Source: Patulibacter medicamentivorans
GTDB lineage: Bacteria; Actinomycetota; Thermoleophilia; Solirubrobacterales; Solirubrobacteraceae
Assembly (NCBI RefSeq): GCF_000240225.1
Contig: NZ_AGUD01000206.1
Location: 1 to 37,537, forward strand
Direction: 5' to 3'
DNA: 37,537 nt
Below are positions 15,161 to 23,770 of the stretch, in pieces (the stretch's first letter is position 1; each line of letters starts with the position of its first letter). The notes beneath the pieces are model-generated. The model ran no database searches, was not told the DNA's origin, and was given only the letters and a program-made list of their open reading frames with translations. The position numbers and the translations under genes are program-made.

Positions 15161-16687
15161 TCAGCCCAGTCGCCGCTGGCGGTCGCGTGCCCCCACCAGC
15201 CGCGTCACGCGCCGCACCAGCCGCGCCGTCCGGGGGCCGTACGGGTACCAGACCAGCTCGCGCCGAGGGGCGATGCGGCTGACGGTGACGGCCTGCCGGC
15301 GGCAGTACTTGAGGACCCCGGCGGCGCCGCCGCTGCGGGCGCCGAGGCCGGAGGTCTTCCAGCCGCCGTGCGGGAGCGGGAGCGCGAAGAGGTTGGCGTA
15401 GACGTCGTTGACGTTGACCCCGCCGACCTCGAGCCGCTGGGCGATCTGCAGCCCGCGGTCGCGGTCGCGGGTCCAGACCGTGGCCGAGAGCCCGTAGGGG
15501 GAGTCGTTGGCCAGCTCGATCGCCTCGTCGGCGTCGGCGACCGCCATGATCGGGACGAGCGGGCCGAAGCTCTCCTCGCGCATGCAGTCCATGCCGTGGT
15601 CGACGTCGACCAGGACGGTCGGCGGGAAGAACCGCCCGGCCCCGTCGACCCGCCGGCCACCGGTCAGGGCCCGCGCCCCGCGACGCAGCGCGTCGTCGAC
15701 GTGCGCGGCGACGATCTCGATCTGCGGGTCGGTCATCATCGGCCCCAGGTCGCGGCCGGCACCGCCGTCGTCGGCTCCCTGGCGCAGCGCCTCGACCCGC
15801 TCGACGACGCGAGCGACGAACGCGTCGTGGACCGGCGCCTCGACGTAGATCCGCTCGACCGACACGCACGCCTGCCCGCTGTTGAACAGCGCGCCCCAGA
15901 CCGCGGCGTTGGCCGCCCGGTCCAGATCGGCGTCGGCGAGGACGATCATCGGATCGTTGCCGCCCAGCTCGAGGCCGACGGGGATCAGCCGCTCGGCCGC
16001 GCGCCGAGCGACCAGCCGGCCGGTGCGAGTGGAGCCGGTGAACTGGACGACGTCGGCGTGGTCGACGACCGCCTCGCCGGTCGCGGCGTCGCCGATCACG
16101 ACCTCCCAGACCGGCGGCAAGCCGAGCTCGCCCCGCCACGCGGCGACGACCCGGCGAACCGCCAGCGGGTTGACCTCGGAGGGCTTGAGCAGCACCGCGC
16201 AGCCAGCGACGAGCGCCGGCACGGCGTCGAGCAGGACCACCGCCAGCGGGAAGTTCCAGGGGGCGATCACCCCCGCCACCGGATGCGGCCTGGCGAACAG
16301 GTGCAGGCGCTTGGAGCGCGTCAGCAACCCGTGCGGCGCGGGCGTCTGCGGCGCGAGGAAGGCGGCGGCGTTGTCGGCGTAGTAGTTGATGATGTCGACG
16401 CCGGTCATCAGCTCCAGCAGCGCCTCCTGGTGGGGCTTGCCGGTCTCGCGCTGGTACAGGTCGAGCAGCTCGTCCTCGTGGTCCAACAGCCAGTCGCGCA
16501 GGCGCCGCAGCGCCTGGGCACGGCCTGCCGGTCCGCGTCGCTCCCAGTCCGGCTGGGCGGCCCGCAGGCGCTCCGCGGCTGCCGCGACCTCGAGTGGGCT
16601 GGTCACCGCCATCCGGGCCAGGGTCGTGCCGTCGGTCGGCGACGCGACCACGATCTCGGCTACCGCACTGCTGGCGGCGGCGGTCAC
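15161..16687 (-). CDS. aldehyde dehydrogenase family protein (succinate-semialdehyde dehydrogenase-like)
   Basis: The protein has 508 residues. NAD(P)-dependent oxidation of an aldehyde to an acid is expected from an intact active site. PWNF lies at 143-146 and the cofactor Lys in AVLLKPSE at K168. FTGSTRTG starts at 216, the general base E240 is in LELGG, and the nucleophile C274 is in FNSGQACVSVERI. A C-terminal EESFGPLVP motif is also present. The C-terminus has an extra Arg-rich amphipathic stretch (ARLVRRVTRLVGARDRQRR), perhaps for membrane association. The GTG start at 16687 overlaps the stop of the upstream crotonase gene (GTGA), fixing the start and showing translational coupling. As part of the mce operon its substrate is probably an aldehyde from the imported lipid; medium to long-chain aldehydes are possible. 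Confidence 0.92.
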   Translation of the reverse strand: MTAAASSAVAEIVVASPTDGTTLARMAVTSPLEVAAAAERLRAAQPDWERRGPAGRAQALRRLRDWLLDHEDELLDLYQRETGKPHQEALLELMTGVDIINYYADNAAAFLAPQTPAPHGLLTRSKRLHLFARPHPVAGVIAPWNFPLAVVLLDAVPALVAGCAVLLKPSEVNPLAVRRVVAAWRGELGLPPVWEVVIGDAATGEAVVDHADVVQFTGSTRTGRLVARRAAERLIPVGLELGGNDPMIVLADADLDRAANAAVWGALFNSGQACVSVERIYVEAPVHDAFVARVVERVEALRQGADDGGAGRDLGPMMTDPQIEIVAAHVDDALRRGARALTGGRRVDGAGRFFPPTVLVDVDHGMDCMREESFGPLVPIMAVADADEAIELANDSPYGLSATVWTRDRDRGLQIAQRLEVGGVNVNDVYANLFALPLPHGGWKTSGLGARSGGAAGVLKYCRRQAVTVSRIAPRRELVWYPYGPRTARLVRRVTRLVGARDRQRRLG

Positions 16688-17592
16688 GAGCGGCCCTCGG
16701 TCGAGCCCGCGCGATCGCCGCTGCCAGCCCGTGCGGTCGCGTAGTCCGGAGCGCGGCCGGCCAGGAACGCCGAGACGCCCTCGCGATGCTCGGGGCCCTG
16801 GATCAGCATCGCCTGGTGGCGGTTCTCGACGTCCATCATCGCGCGCATCGACGGGATCTCGAGGGCGTTCCAGACCGCTTCCTTGGTGACCCTGGTGGCG
16901 AACGCCGGCCCGTCCGCCAGCCGCCCGGCCAGGTCGATCGCGGTCTCCAGCAGCTCGTCGGGCCGGATGGCGTCGGCCAGCAGCCCGAAGGCCAGCGCCT
17001 CGTCGGCGTCGAAGCGGCGACCGGTCAGCATCAGCTCCTGGGCGCGCCCGAGGCCGATCATCCGTGGCAGCAGCCAGCCGACGCCCATGTCTGCCGCCGA
17101 CAGGCCGACCCGCTGCCCCGCGGCGGCGAAGTAGGCCTCGGTCGAGGCCAGGCGGATGTCGCTGGCGCAGGTGAGCGAGAGGCCGCCGCCGACCGCCGGG
17201 CCGTTGACGGCGGCGACGACCGGCTGCGGGAGCCGCCGCAGCTTGGGGACCAGGTCCGCGCTGTGGCGCTGGTAGTCCCAGAAGGCGCTGACGTCGCCGC
17301 TGCGAGCACCGTCGAGGAGCCGGCCGAACTCCTCCATGTCGCCGCCCGCGCAGAAGGCGCGTCCGGCCCCCGTCAGCACGACCGCCCGGCACTCCTGGTC
17401 GACGGCGATCTCGTCGAGGGTCGCGTGGATCGCGGCGAAGAGCTCGCGGCTGAGGGCGTTGAGGGCGCTCGGGCGGTTGAGGGTGATCAGCGCCACGCCG
17501 GGTCGCGGTCGCGACCGCAGCACGACCGGCACCTCGCGGGCCGCTCCGTTGGCATCGGCGGGTCGATCGGGCACGTTCCCGGCCTCCCTCAT
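16684..17592 (-). CDS. enoyl-CoA hydratase/isomerase family protein lacking both canonical Glu residues
   Basis: The protein has 302 residues with a crotonase fold. VALITLNRPSALNALSRELF marks the start of the domain. The oxyanion-hole segments are FCAGGDM (80-86) and GPAVGGGL (131-138). The two catalytic Glu positions differ from the rat hydratase. GGGLS has Ser at 139, and the second region is RVGLSAADMGVGWLLPR with Asp168 rather than PE. The same pattern occurs in a large branch of actinobacterial EchA-like proteins whose reactions are mostly unknown, so hydration should not be assumed. The ATG start overlaps the SDR stop (ATGA) and the stop overlaps the aldehyde dehydrogenase start. It would act on a CoA ester derived from the mce substrate. 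Confidence 0.88.
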   Translation of the reverse strand: MREAGNVPDRPADANGAAREVPVVLRSRPRPGVALITLNRPSALNALSRELFAAIHATLDEIAVDQECRAVVLTGAGRAFCAGGDMEEFGRLLDGARSGDVSAFWDYQRHSADLVPKLRRLPQPVVAAVNGPAVGGGLSLTCASDIRLASTEAYFAAAGQRVGLSAADMGVGWLLPRMIGLGRAQELMLTGRRFDADEALAFGLLADAIRPDELLETAIDLAGRLADGPAFATRVTKEAVWNALEIPSMRAMMDVENRHQAMLIQGPEHREGVSAFLAGRAPDYATARAGSGDRAGSTEGRS

Positions 17593-18479
17593 CGCTCGGA
17601 GACGCCGGCGGGCGGCGCCGCCTCGTCGCCGTGGACACCGCTGACCGTCCGCGCCGCGCGAGCCTCGTAGGCGCCGCGCGACGCCGGGTCGATCGCCATC
17701 ACGCCGTGCTCCATCCCGAGCGCTCGTTCGAGCCCTCGACGCGCTCGCGGCGGCATCGCGTTCATCGCGGCGAGCACGGCCCCGCCGCTCCGTGGCACGT
17801 GGACGTTCAGCCGTGGGCGCTCGAGCGTGGCGACAATCGCGTCGGCGACGTCCTCGGGCTCGATCGGCTCGAGCAGCTTCGGCGTCGGCAGGCCCTGGGA
17901 CAGCTCGGTCCGGACGACCGCGGGCATCACGCAGCTGGCGTGGACCCGACTGTCGCGCAGCTCGTCGGCGAGCGACCCGGTGTAGCCGACGACGGCGTGC
18001 TTGCTGGCGCAGTACGTGCCGAGGCCCCCGAACGACGCCTTGCCGGCCTGCGACGCGACGTTGACGATGTGGCCGCGGTCGCGGGGCAGCATCCGCGCGA
18101 GGGCGAGCTTGCTGCCGAAGATCACGCCGTGGACGTTGATGTCGAGGATCCGCCGGGCAGTCGCGTCGGACTCGTCGAGCTGACGCGCGATCGGCATGAT
18201 CCCGGCGTTGTTGATCAGCACGTCGAGCGGCCCCAGCCGCCGTTCGGCCTCGGTCAGGAAGGCGTCGAACGACGCCCGGTCGGTGACATCCAGCGCGATC
18301 GCGATCGTGCCGCCGCCGAGCGCGTCGGCGGCCTTCTGCGCGAGATCGGGATCGAGATCGCCGATCGCGACCCGCGCGCCCTTGCGGACGAGCGCGGCGG
18401 CCGTGGCGCGACCGATCCCGCGCGCCGCTCCGGTGATGGCGACGACGCGACCGTCGAGGGGAATGGGCGGTGCGGGCAT
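17589..18479 (-). CDS. short-chain dehydrogenase/reductase (SDR)
   Basis: The protein has 296 residues, a classical SDR. The cofactor motif TGAARGIG lies at 16-23. D41 after the second strand favours NAD over NADP. NNAG is at 90-93, catalytic S143 in VASQAG, and Y156-x3-K160 in YCASK. The C-terminal tail (about 230-296) is long and helical with Arg-rich stretches, often seen in membrane-associated SDRs acting on lipids or retinoid/steroid-like alcohols. ATG 18479 is preferred because GAGGAG lies 5 bases upstream. An in-frame ATG at 18497 would overlap the previous Mce stop (ATGA) and cannot be excluded. It is the first catabolic gene after the six mce genes. Confidence 0.92.
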   Translation of the reverse strand: MPAPPIPLDGRVVAITGAARGIGRATAAALVRKGARVAIGDLDPDLAQKAADALGGGTIAIALDVTDRASFDAFLTEAERRLGPLDVLINNAGIMPIARQLDESDATARRILDINVHGVIFGSKLALARMLPRDRGHIVNVASQAGKASFGGLGTYCASKHAVVGYTGSLADELRDSRVHASCVMPAVVRTELSQGLPTPKLLEPIEPEDVADAIVATLERPRLNVHVPRSGGAVLAAMNAMPPRARRGLERALGMEHGVMAIDPASRGAYEARAARTVSGVHGDEAAPPAGVSER

Positions 18480-18493
18480 GGTGCTCCTCGGTG

Positions 18494-19840
18494 TCATCGG
18501 CGGTACGGGGGCTCGCGCTGCAGGCGCGGGTAGGCGCCGGAGAACGGCACGGGTGCGCCGGCCGTTCCCGGCTTCGGATAGGCGTTGTGGCCGCGCTGGT
18601 CGATCACGGAGAGCCCGCCGGCCTTCACCAGCGCCTGGTAGGCGGCCTCCAGCTCGGGCGTGAGGACGCCGAAGACGCTCGACTTGCTGACCAGCGGCAC
18701 GACGCGCGAGTAGTGGCCGAGCGCGTCGTAGATCTCGCTGCCGGCGCGGTTGGCGGCGATCACCCCGCCGAGGTCCCGCGCGTAGGGCGCCAGGTAGTCC
18801 TGCAGCGGGTTGAGCTCTCGCAGGACCGCCTCGAGCGGTTCGGCGGCGGCGGTCGCGGCGGTCGCGAACGGCCGCAGCTCGGTGACCAGCGGCGTCGCCT
18901 TCGCGGAGAAGGCCGCCAGCGCGTCGGTCGCGCGACGGGTCGCCGTCGCGGCCGGGCGCAGCCGCCGGACCGCCGGGACGAGCCGGTCGCTGGCGTCGGC
19001 GAGGTCGCCGATCACCGGGGTCGCCTGGTCGGCGAAGCGCCCGAGGCCGGTGGTCGTGGTGCGAGCCTGTCGCAGGAAGCCGGGCAGCTCGGCGAGGGTC
19101 GCGCGCAAGCGCTCGTCGCGCCCGGCGATCGCCTGCGCCAGCTGCCGGGCGCGGCGCGTCAGGACCACGACCGCGTCGCCGCGGTCGCCGATCGCCCGCG
19201 AGACCCGGCCGACGTCGTCGACGAGCGAGGCGACCTGGCGGCGGTCGGCGGCCAGCTGCTCGTTGACCGGCGTGCTCTGGCGGATCACCGCCGAGGTCGC
19301 CTCGAGGAACCGGTTGAGGTCCTCCCCGCGGCCGCGCAGACCGCCGCCGAGGCCGTCGAGCAGCCGCTGCAGCGAGCGGCGGCGCTTGCGGTCGAGGCTC
19401 GACAGGATCTCGTCCAGCTGCACGGCCTGCCCGGCGTGCTCCAGGGTCAGGGTCCCGCCGCTGGGCACGCGCCCCGCGGCCGGCGTCCCGGGATCGAGGG
19501 CGACGTAGTTCTCGCCGCTGAGCGTCTTGGCGCGGACCAGGACGCGGGCGTCGCGATAGGCGGGAGCGTGGTCGCGGTCCAGTTGCAGCAGCAGGACCGC
19601 GTTGTCGCCCCGTTCGGCGATCTTCGTGACCTCGCCGATCTTGACCCCGGCCTGGCGGACGTCGGCGTGGACGGCGAGCGCGACGGCGGTCGGCACGACG
19701 GCCTGGACGCGGTAGGGCTCGTCGAACGGGTCGACATCGCCACCGGCGAAGCGCCACATCAGCGCGAACACCGCGGCGCAGGCGAGCAGGAATCCCAGCA
19801 ACGCCAGCGCCTGCAGGCGGAAGGTCGAGCGACGGGTCAC
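18494..19840 (-). CDS. mceF: Mce family lipid-import protein, sixth in operon
   Basis: The protein has 448 residues. An N-terminal membrane helix (LQALALLGFLLACAAVFALMW, residues about 9-29) anchors it, with the rest outside the membrane. The MlaD/Mce domain spans about 40-120, with VRQAGVKIGEVTKIAERGDNA, RDARVLVRAKTLSGENYVALDPG and SGGTLTL. A long helical region of heptad-like repeats follows, then a C-terminal part (YSRVVPLVSKSSVFGVL). In known systems six different Mce proteins join in a tunnel that carries lipids across the envelope. GTG 19840 overlaps the previous gene's stop (GTGA), which fixes the start. The letter F reflects order only. The Cys in the membrane helix does not make a good lipobox. 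Confidence 0.93.
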   Translation of the reverse strand: MTRRSTFRLQALALLGFLLACAAVFALMWRFAGGDVDPFDEPYRVQAVVPTAVALAVHADVRQAGVKIGEVTKIAERGDNAVLLLQLDRDHAPAYRDARVLVRAKTLSGENYVALDPGTPAAGRVPSGGTLTLEHAGQAVQLDEILSSLDRKRRRSLQRLLDGLGGGLRGRGEDLNRFLEATSAVIRQSTPVNEQLAADRRQVASLVDDVGRVSRAIGDRGDAVVVLTRRARQLAQAIAGRDERLRATLAELPGFLRQARTTTTGLGRFADQATPVIGDLADASDRLVPAVRRLRPAATATRRATDALAAFSAKATPLVTELRPFATAATAAAEPLEAVLRELNPLQDYLAPYARDLGGVIAANRAGSEIYDALGHYSRVVPLVSKSSVFGVLTPELEAAYQALVKAGGLSVIDQRGHNAYPKPGTAGAPVPFSGAYPRLQREPPYRR

Positions 19841-21126
19841 TTTCGCGGCCCTCCGGCGGCGCAGTCGGGCTTGCTGGTCAGGCCGAGGTCGGGGATCAGC
19901 CCGGCGAGCGTGTTGGTCCCGACGATCGGGTCGCCGCGCAGCACCGCGCCCCGGACGCCGTAGAACTTGCCGACCGAGACCGTCCACTGGAAGAACTTCG
20001 AGACGGCCAGCTCGCACGGGACGATCGCCTTGGTGACCCGATCCAGGCGGGGAGCCTGGGGGCGCAGGCGAGCGATCCCGTCGGCCACGTCGGAGGTCAG
20101 CCGGGGCAGCGCCCGGGCAAGCGCGCTCAGCTGCGGCAGCGGGCGCCGCAGCGCGACGGCGGCCGTTCGCAGATCCGGCGAGAGCCGCTCGACGGCCCGC
20201 AGACCGCCCGGCAGCGCGCGAGCGGTCGGCCGCAACGCATGGATCGCCGCGTCGACGTCGTCGGCCGCCGCGCGAACGATCGCGAACGATCGCGGGAGTC
20301 GGAGCAGCGTCGGCGGGAGCTCCTCGATCAGCGCCGCGAGCGGGCGGTCGCTGGCGGCCAGCTCGCCGAGGACGCTGCTGCCGTGGCGTACCAAGGCGTC
20401 GACCTGATCGCCGCGGTCGGCGAGCTCCTCGCCGAGGGCGGCGAAGTTGCTGACCAGGCGCCGGGTCTGGCGGTCGCGGATCGCGGTCTCGCGCGTCAGC
20501 CGGCGCGCGGCCTCGAGAAACGGCGCCAACTCGCCGAGGGCCGCGCGGAAGTCGTCGCCGTGCTCGTCGAGTCCCCGTCCGAGGCCGTCGATCGCCTGGG
20601 CGACGCGTGGCCGCACGTCGGCGTCGAAGACGTCCAGCACAGCCCCGATCTGGACCGGGGTGCGCGTGCGCCCGGCGGCGAGCAGGCCGCCGTCCTGGAG
20701 CTTCCCGGCGCGCGGGCTGCCGCGGTCCTCGACGTTGAGGTACATGTCCTCGAGCGGGGTCTTCGGGCGCAGCCGAACCCGGGCGTCGCGGTAGAGCGGG
20801 GCGAATCGCGGCTGGATCCGCGCGGTCAGCACCGCCCGGCGACCGTCGAGCTGGACCTTGGAGACCTTGCCGACCACGACGCCGGAGATCCGGACCTCGT
20901 TCGATCCGGCGACCACGCCCTTGGCGTCGGCGACGGCGATCCGGATCTCGTAGCGGTCCTGCCCGGGCAGCGCGACCTGCAGCCGCACCAGCAGCAGGGC
21001 GATCGCGGCGATCCCGAGCAGCAATGCCGCGACGACGACCAGCAGCGGGCGGAACGCGCGCGCGGCCTCCAGGCGCAGGCGGTCGCGCGTGAGGCGGTCG
21101 CTCATCCGCTCGCGGACGCCGCTCAT
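19837..21126 (-). CDS. mceE: Mce family lipid-import protein, fifth in operon
   Basis: The protein has 429 residues. One N-terminal membrane helix (LLVVVAALLLGIAAIALLLV) precedes an MlaD/Mce domain containing VRISGVVVGKVSKVQLDG, ARVRLRPKTPLEDMYLNVE and GGLLAAGRT. Helical repeats follow. The C-terminal end has two Cys (PCELAVSKFFQWTVSVGK and SKPDCAAGG) that could pair in the oxidising exterior. GDPIVGTNTLAGLIPDLG is typical of Mce C-termini. ATG 21126 overlaps the previous stop (ATGA). No lipobox is visible, unlike the lipoprotein usually at this position in mycobacteria. The coding strand holds a short 10-base tandem repeat near 20272-20291. Confidence 0.93.
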   Translation of the reverse strand: MSGVRERMSDRLTRDRLRLEAARAFRPLLVVVAALLLGIAAIALLLVRLQVALPGQDRYEIRIAVADAKGVVAGSNEVRISGVVVGKVSKVQLDGRRAVLTARIQPRFAPLYRDARVRLRPKTPLEDMYLNVEDRGSPRAGKLQDGGLLAAGRTRTPVQIGAVLDVFDADVRPRVAQAIDGLGRGLDEHGDDFRAALGELAPFLEAARRLTRETAIRDRQTRRLVSNFAALGEELADRGDQVDALVRHGSSVLGELAASDRPLAALIEELPPTLLRLPRSFAIVRAAADDVDAAIHALRPTARALPGGLRAVERLSPDLRTAAVALRRPLPQLSALARALPRLTSDVADGIARLRPQAPRLDRVTKAIVPCELAVSKFFQWTVSVGKFYGVRGAVLRGDPIVGTNTLAGLIPDLGLTSKPDCAAGGPRK

Positions 21127-22457
21127 CGCTTCGCCTTCTCGCCGAGCAGGCCGCCCAGCAGCTGGTTGACCGCGTCGCAGCGCTTGAGCTGGCCTGGCGT
21201 CACGGCGGGACCGCAGGGCAGCATCACGGTGTCCCCCGTGGGCGTGATCGGGAAGTGGAAGAACCAGCCGTTGGCGTCGTAGTCGCCGGCGGCCGAGTCG
21301 AGGACCGAGAACAGCGGTCCGATCGCCTCGTAGTTGCGCAGCTTGGTGTCGTCGTCGCGGCGACGCAGCCACGGCAGCAGCTCGTCGTCCAGGCGCCGGA
21401 CCGTGGGGTCGAGCGCGTCGATCAGCGGGACGCCCTCGCGGCTCATCGCGGCGAGGTTCCGCAGCGCCGGCGGCAGGTCGTGCAGGACCGGCGTCGCGGC
21501 GCGCAGCAGGCGGTCGGTCTCGCCTAGCGCCGGTCGCAGGACGCGGGTGGCAGGGGCGATCCGCCGGACGCCGGGCCGCAGGTCGGCGGCGAGCGGATCG
21601 AGCCGCCGCAGCGTGACGTCCAGGCGGGCCATCGTCCGCGCGGTCGCGTCGAGCGCCGGTGGCGTCAGCGCGACCGCCCGGCCGAGGGCGCGGCGGTGGT
21701 CGTCGGTGACCGCGAGCGTCCGGGCGCCGTCGCGGACGAGCCCCTCGAGCGCTCCACGATCCCGCGACAGCGACTCGAGCACGCGGCCGGTGGCGGAGAT
21801 CAGCCGCGGGAGGTCGCCGTCGCGCTGGCCGCGCAGCGCTCGGGCGCCGCGACCGACGACCGCCAGCGACGGGCCGAGGACGTCGAGCGCGTGGCCGGCG
21901 ACGGCCGGGTCCGCGAGGCCGCGTCGCAACCCCTTCAGGACCGATCGCTGCCCGCGCCGGACGTCCGGCTCGAGGATCTGGTTGAGGTCGTCCCAGTCGA
22001 CCTGCGCCGATGTGCGGGCGAGCGGGATGACTGCGTCGCCGAGGGCGCTCGCCGACGGGGAGCCGGGATCGAGGTCGACGTAGCGGGTGCCGGCCAGCAC
22101 GGTCCGCAGCCGGATCCGAGCGCCGGCGTCCCGCGCGACGTGGACGTGGCGATCGTCGATCTGCAGGACGACGATCGCGCTGCGTCCGTCGGGGCCGCGC
22201 TCGATCCTCTGGACCGTGCCGACCTGGACGCCGGCGATCCGGACCGGGGTGCGGCCCGCGACGAGCTGCTCGGCGGTCGCGAATCGGGCCCGCACGATCG
22301 TCCCGCTGCCGGCCCAGGGGCGCCAGCCGCCGAACGCCACGACCAGCAGCAGCACCAGCACCGCGATCGCTGCCAGTCCAGCACGGCGGGGACGGGGCCG
22401 GTGGGCGCCGGGGATCCAGTCGAGGCGCTCGCGCAGCCGCTGACCGGGAGCGCTCAT
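21123..22457 (-). CDS. mceD: Mce family lipid-import protein, fourth in operon
   Basis: The protein has 444 residues. After a basic, Pro/Arg-rich N-terminus comes a membrane helix (LAAIAVLVLLLVVAFGGW). The Mce domain follows, with VRIAGVQVGTVQRIERG, ARIRLRTVLAGTRYVDLDPG and a PLARTS strand. Helical repeats lead to a C-terminal NGWFFHFPITPTGDTVMLPCG and LKRCDAVNQLLGGLLGE, two Cys that may form a disulfide. ATG 22457 overlaps the previous stop (ATGA). It is expected to be one ring subunit of the hetero-oligomeric Mce tunnel, anchored in the cytoplasmic membrane. Confidence 0.93.
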   Translation of the reverse strand: MSAPGQRLRERLDWIPGAHRPRPRRAGLAAIAVLVLLLVVAFGGWRPWAGSGTIVRARFATAEQLVAGRTPVRIAGVQVGTVQRIERGPDGRSAIVVLQIDDRHVHVARDAGARIRLRTVLAGTRYVDLDPGSPSASALGDAVIPLARTSAQVDWDDLNQILEPDVRRGQRSVLKGLRRGLADPAVAGHALDVLGPSLAVVGRGARALRGQRDGDLPRLISATGRVLESLSRDRGALEGLVRDGARTLAVTDDHRRALGRAVALTPPALDATARTMARLDVTLRRLDPLAADLRPGVRRIAPATRVLRPALGETDRLLRAATPVLHDLPPALRNLAAMSREGVPLIDALDPTVRRLDDELLPWLRRRDDDTKLRNYEAIGPLFSVLDSAAGDYDANGWFFHFPITPTGDTVMLPCGPAVTPGQLKRCDAVNQLLGGLLGEKAKR

Positions 22458-23770
22458 CGCGAGCCTCCGGCGAGCGGGATGACGGGTCCGAGCGCGCACG
22501 GCTTGCCGTAGGCGCCGATCTTCGAGCGGTCGCCGATCGCGGGGAGGTCGCCGACGACCTGCTCGGCGGTGGCCTGGCTGGCGACGAGCGTGACTCGCAG
22601 GCCGTTCTGCGGCCCGATCGGATGCGGGCTCGGGATGCCGTAGGCGAGCATGCTGCGCCAGTTGCGGGCGAAGCCGAGCAGGTCGCAGTGGCGCCGCTCC
22701 AGCTCCGCGAACAGCGGCAGGCCGCCCCGCAGCGCCCGACCGACCGGGTCGATCAGCGGGTCGACGCGCCGGGTCAGCCCGACGGTCGGCGGCACGGCGT
22801 CGGCCGTCTGCCGCAGGAGCGTGTTGGCGGTGCGCAGGGCCGGTCGGCTGTCGCGCAGCAGCGCCGTCGTCGCGCGCAGCGCCGCCGGGGCCGGGACGGT
22901 CAGCCGCTGGACCGAGCGGGACAGGCGGGCGGTCTGGCGCAGCAGCGGATCGCTGCGGTGGAGGCCGTCGCGGACGGCGTCGAGCGCCGGGGGCGCTTGC
23001 TCGAGCGTGGCCTGGACGGCGGGACGGCGGTCGACGAAGGGCGCCACCGCCCGCGCCTGCGGCTGCCAGCCCCGTGTCAGGTCGTCGCGGACGGGATCGA
23101 AGGCGCCCGCGGCGGCGTCGAGCGAGGGTGCGAACCGCGCGGCGGCGCCGTCGTGGGCGTTGATCGCCGACGCGACCGCGGTCAGGTCGCCGAGCGCGCT
23201 CGGGAAGTCGGCGAGCGCGTCGTTGAGCTCCTCGCCGCGTCCGAGGAAGCCCGTGCCGAGCCCTCGGAGCGTCGCCTGCAGGTGTGCGCGGCGGGGCTGG
23301 TCGAGCGCCTCGAAGAGGTCGAACAGCTCGACGGTCGTGGACGTCCTGGCGGTCGGGATCGTCGCGCCGTCGCGCAGCGGAGCGCCGCGACGGGCCGGCC
23401 GCAGCTCGACGAACTTCGCGCCGAGCAGGCCCTTCAGGCGGACCCGCGCGGTGGTGCCTTCGCGCAGCGGGCGGACGTCGCCGTTCAGCTGCAGGCGCAC
23501 GCGGGAGGCGCCGCCGTGGAGCGCGATCTCGGTGACCTGCCCGACGCGGCGCCCGGCGATCCGGATCTCGGCGTAGCGGCCGAGGTTGGCGGCGTTGGCG
23601 AAGTCGGCGGTCAGCTCGTAGTGGTCGCTGCCGGGGAGCCCGCGCTGCGCCGTCGCGCCGAGCACGAGCAGGCCGCCGATCGCGAGCAAGCAGGCCGCCG
23701 CGATCGCGTAGGACGCGCGGAGCGAGCGGCCCTGCGGGGCACGGCGAAGGGGACGACGGAGGCGGCTCAT
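22454..23770 (-). CDS. mceC: Mce family lipid-import protein, third in operon
   Basis: The protein has 438 residues. A basic leader (RRPLRRAPQGR) precedes a membrane helix (SYAIAAACLLAIGGLLVLGA). The Mce domain has YAEIRIAGRRVGQVTEIALHGG, ARVRLKGLLGAKFVELRPA and a GATIPTART strand, the last two being typical Mce signatures. Helical repeats follow. The C-terminal region RHCDLLGFARNWRSMLAYG and KIGAYGKPCALGP again has paired Cys. ATG 23770 and the stop each overlap neighbours by ATGA. The Cys within the membrane helix (AIAAAC) does not fit a lipobox well. Confidence 0.93.
   Translation of the reverse strand: MSRLRRPLRRAPQGRSLRASYAIAAACLLAIGGLLVLGATAQRGLPGSDHYELTADFANAANLGRYAEIRIAGRRVGQVTEIALHGGASRVRLQLNGDVRPLREGTTARVRLKGLLGAKFVELRPARRGAPLRDGATIPTARTSTTVELFDLFEALDQPRRAHLQATLRGLGTGFLGRGEELNDALADFPSALGDLTAVASAINAHDGAAARFAPSLDAAAGAFDPVRDDLTRGWQPQARAVAPFVDRRPAVQATLEQAPPALDAVRDGLHRSDPLLRQTARLSRSVQRLTVPAPAALRATTALLRDSRPALRTANTLLRQTADAVPPTVGLTRRVDPLIDPVGRALRGGLPLFAELERRHCDLLGFARNWRSMLAYGIPSPHPIGPQNGLRVTLVASQATAEQVVGDLPAIGDRSKIGAYGKPCALGPVIPLAGGSR

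Noticed and set aside
20271-20293. 10-base tandem repeat GCGAACGATC in the fifth mce gene
   Set aside because: It is only two copies within coding sequence and keeps the frame; no sign of function.
22454-23770. Lipoprotein signal in Mce proteins (Cys in the membrane helix of the third and sixth)
   Set aside because: The residues before the Cys do not fit the lipobox well and the helix continues past it, so a membrane anchor is more likely.
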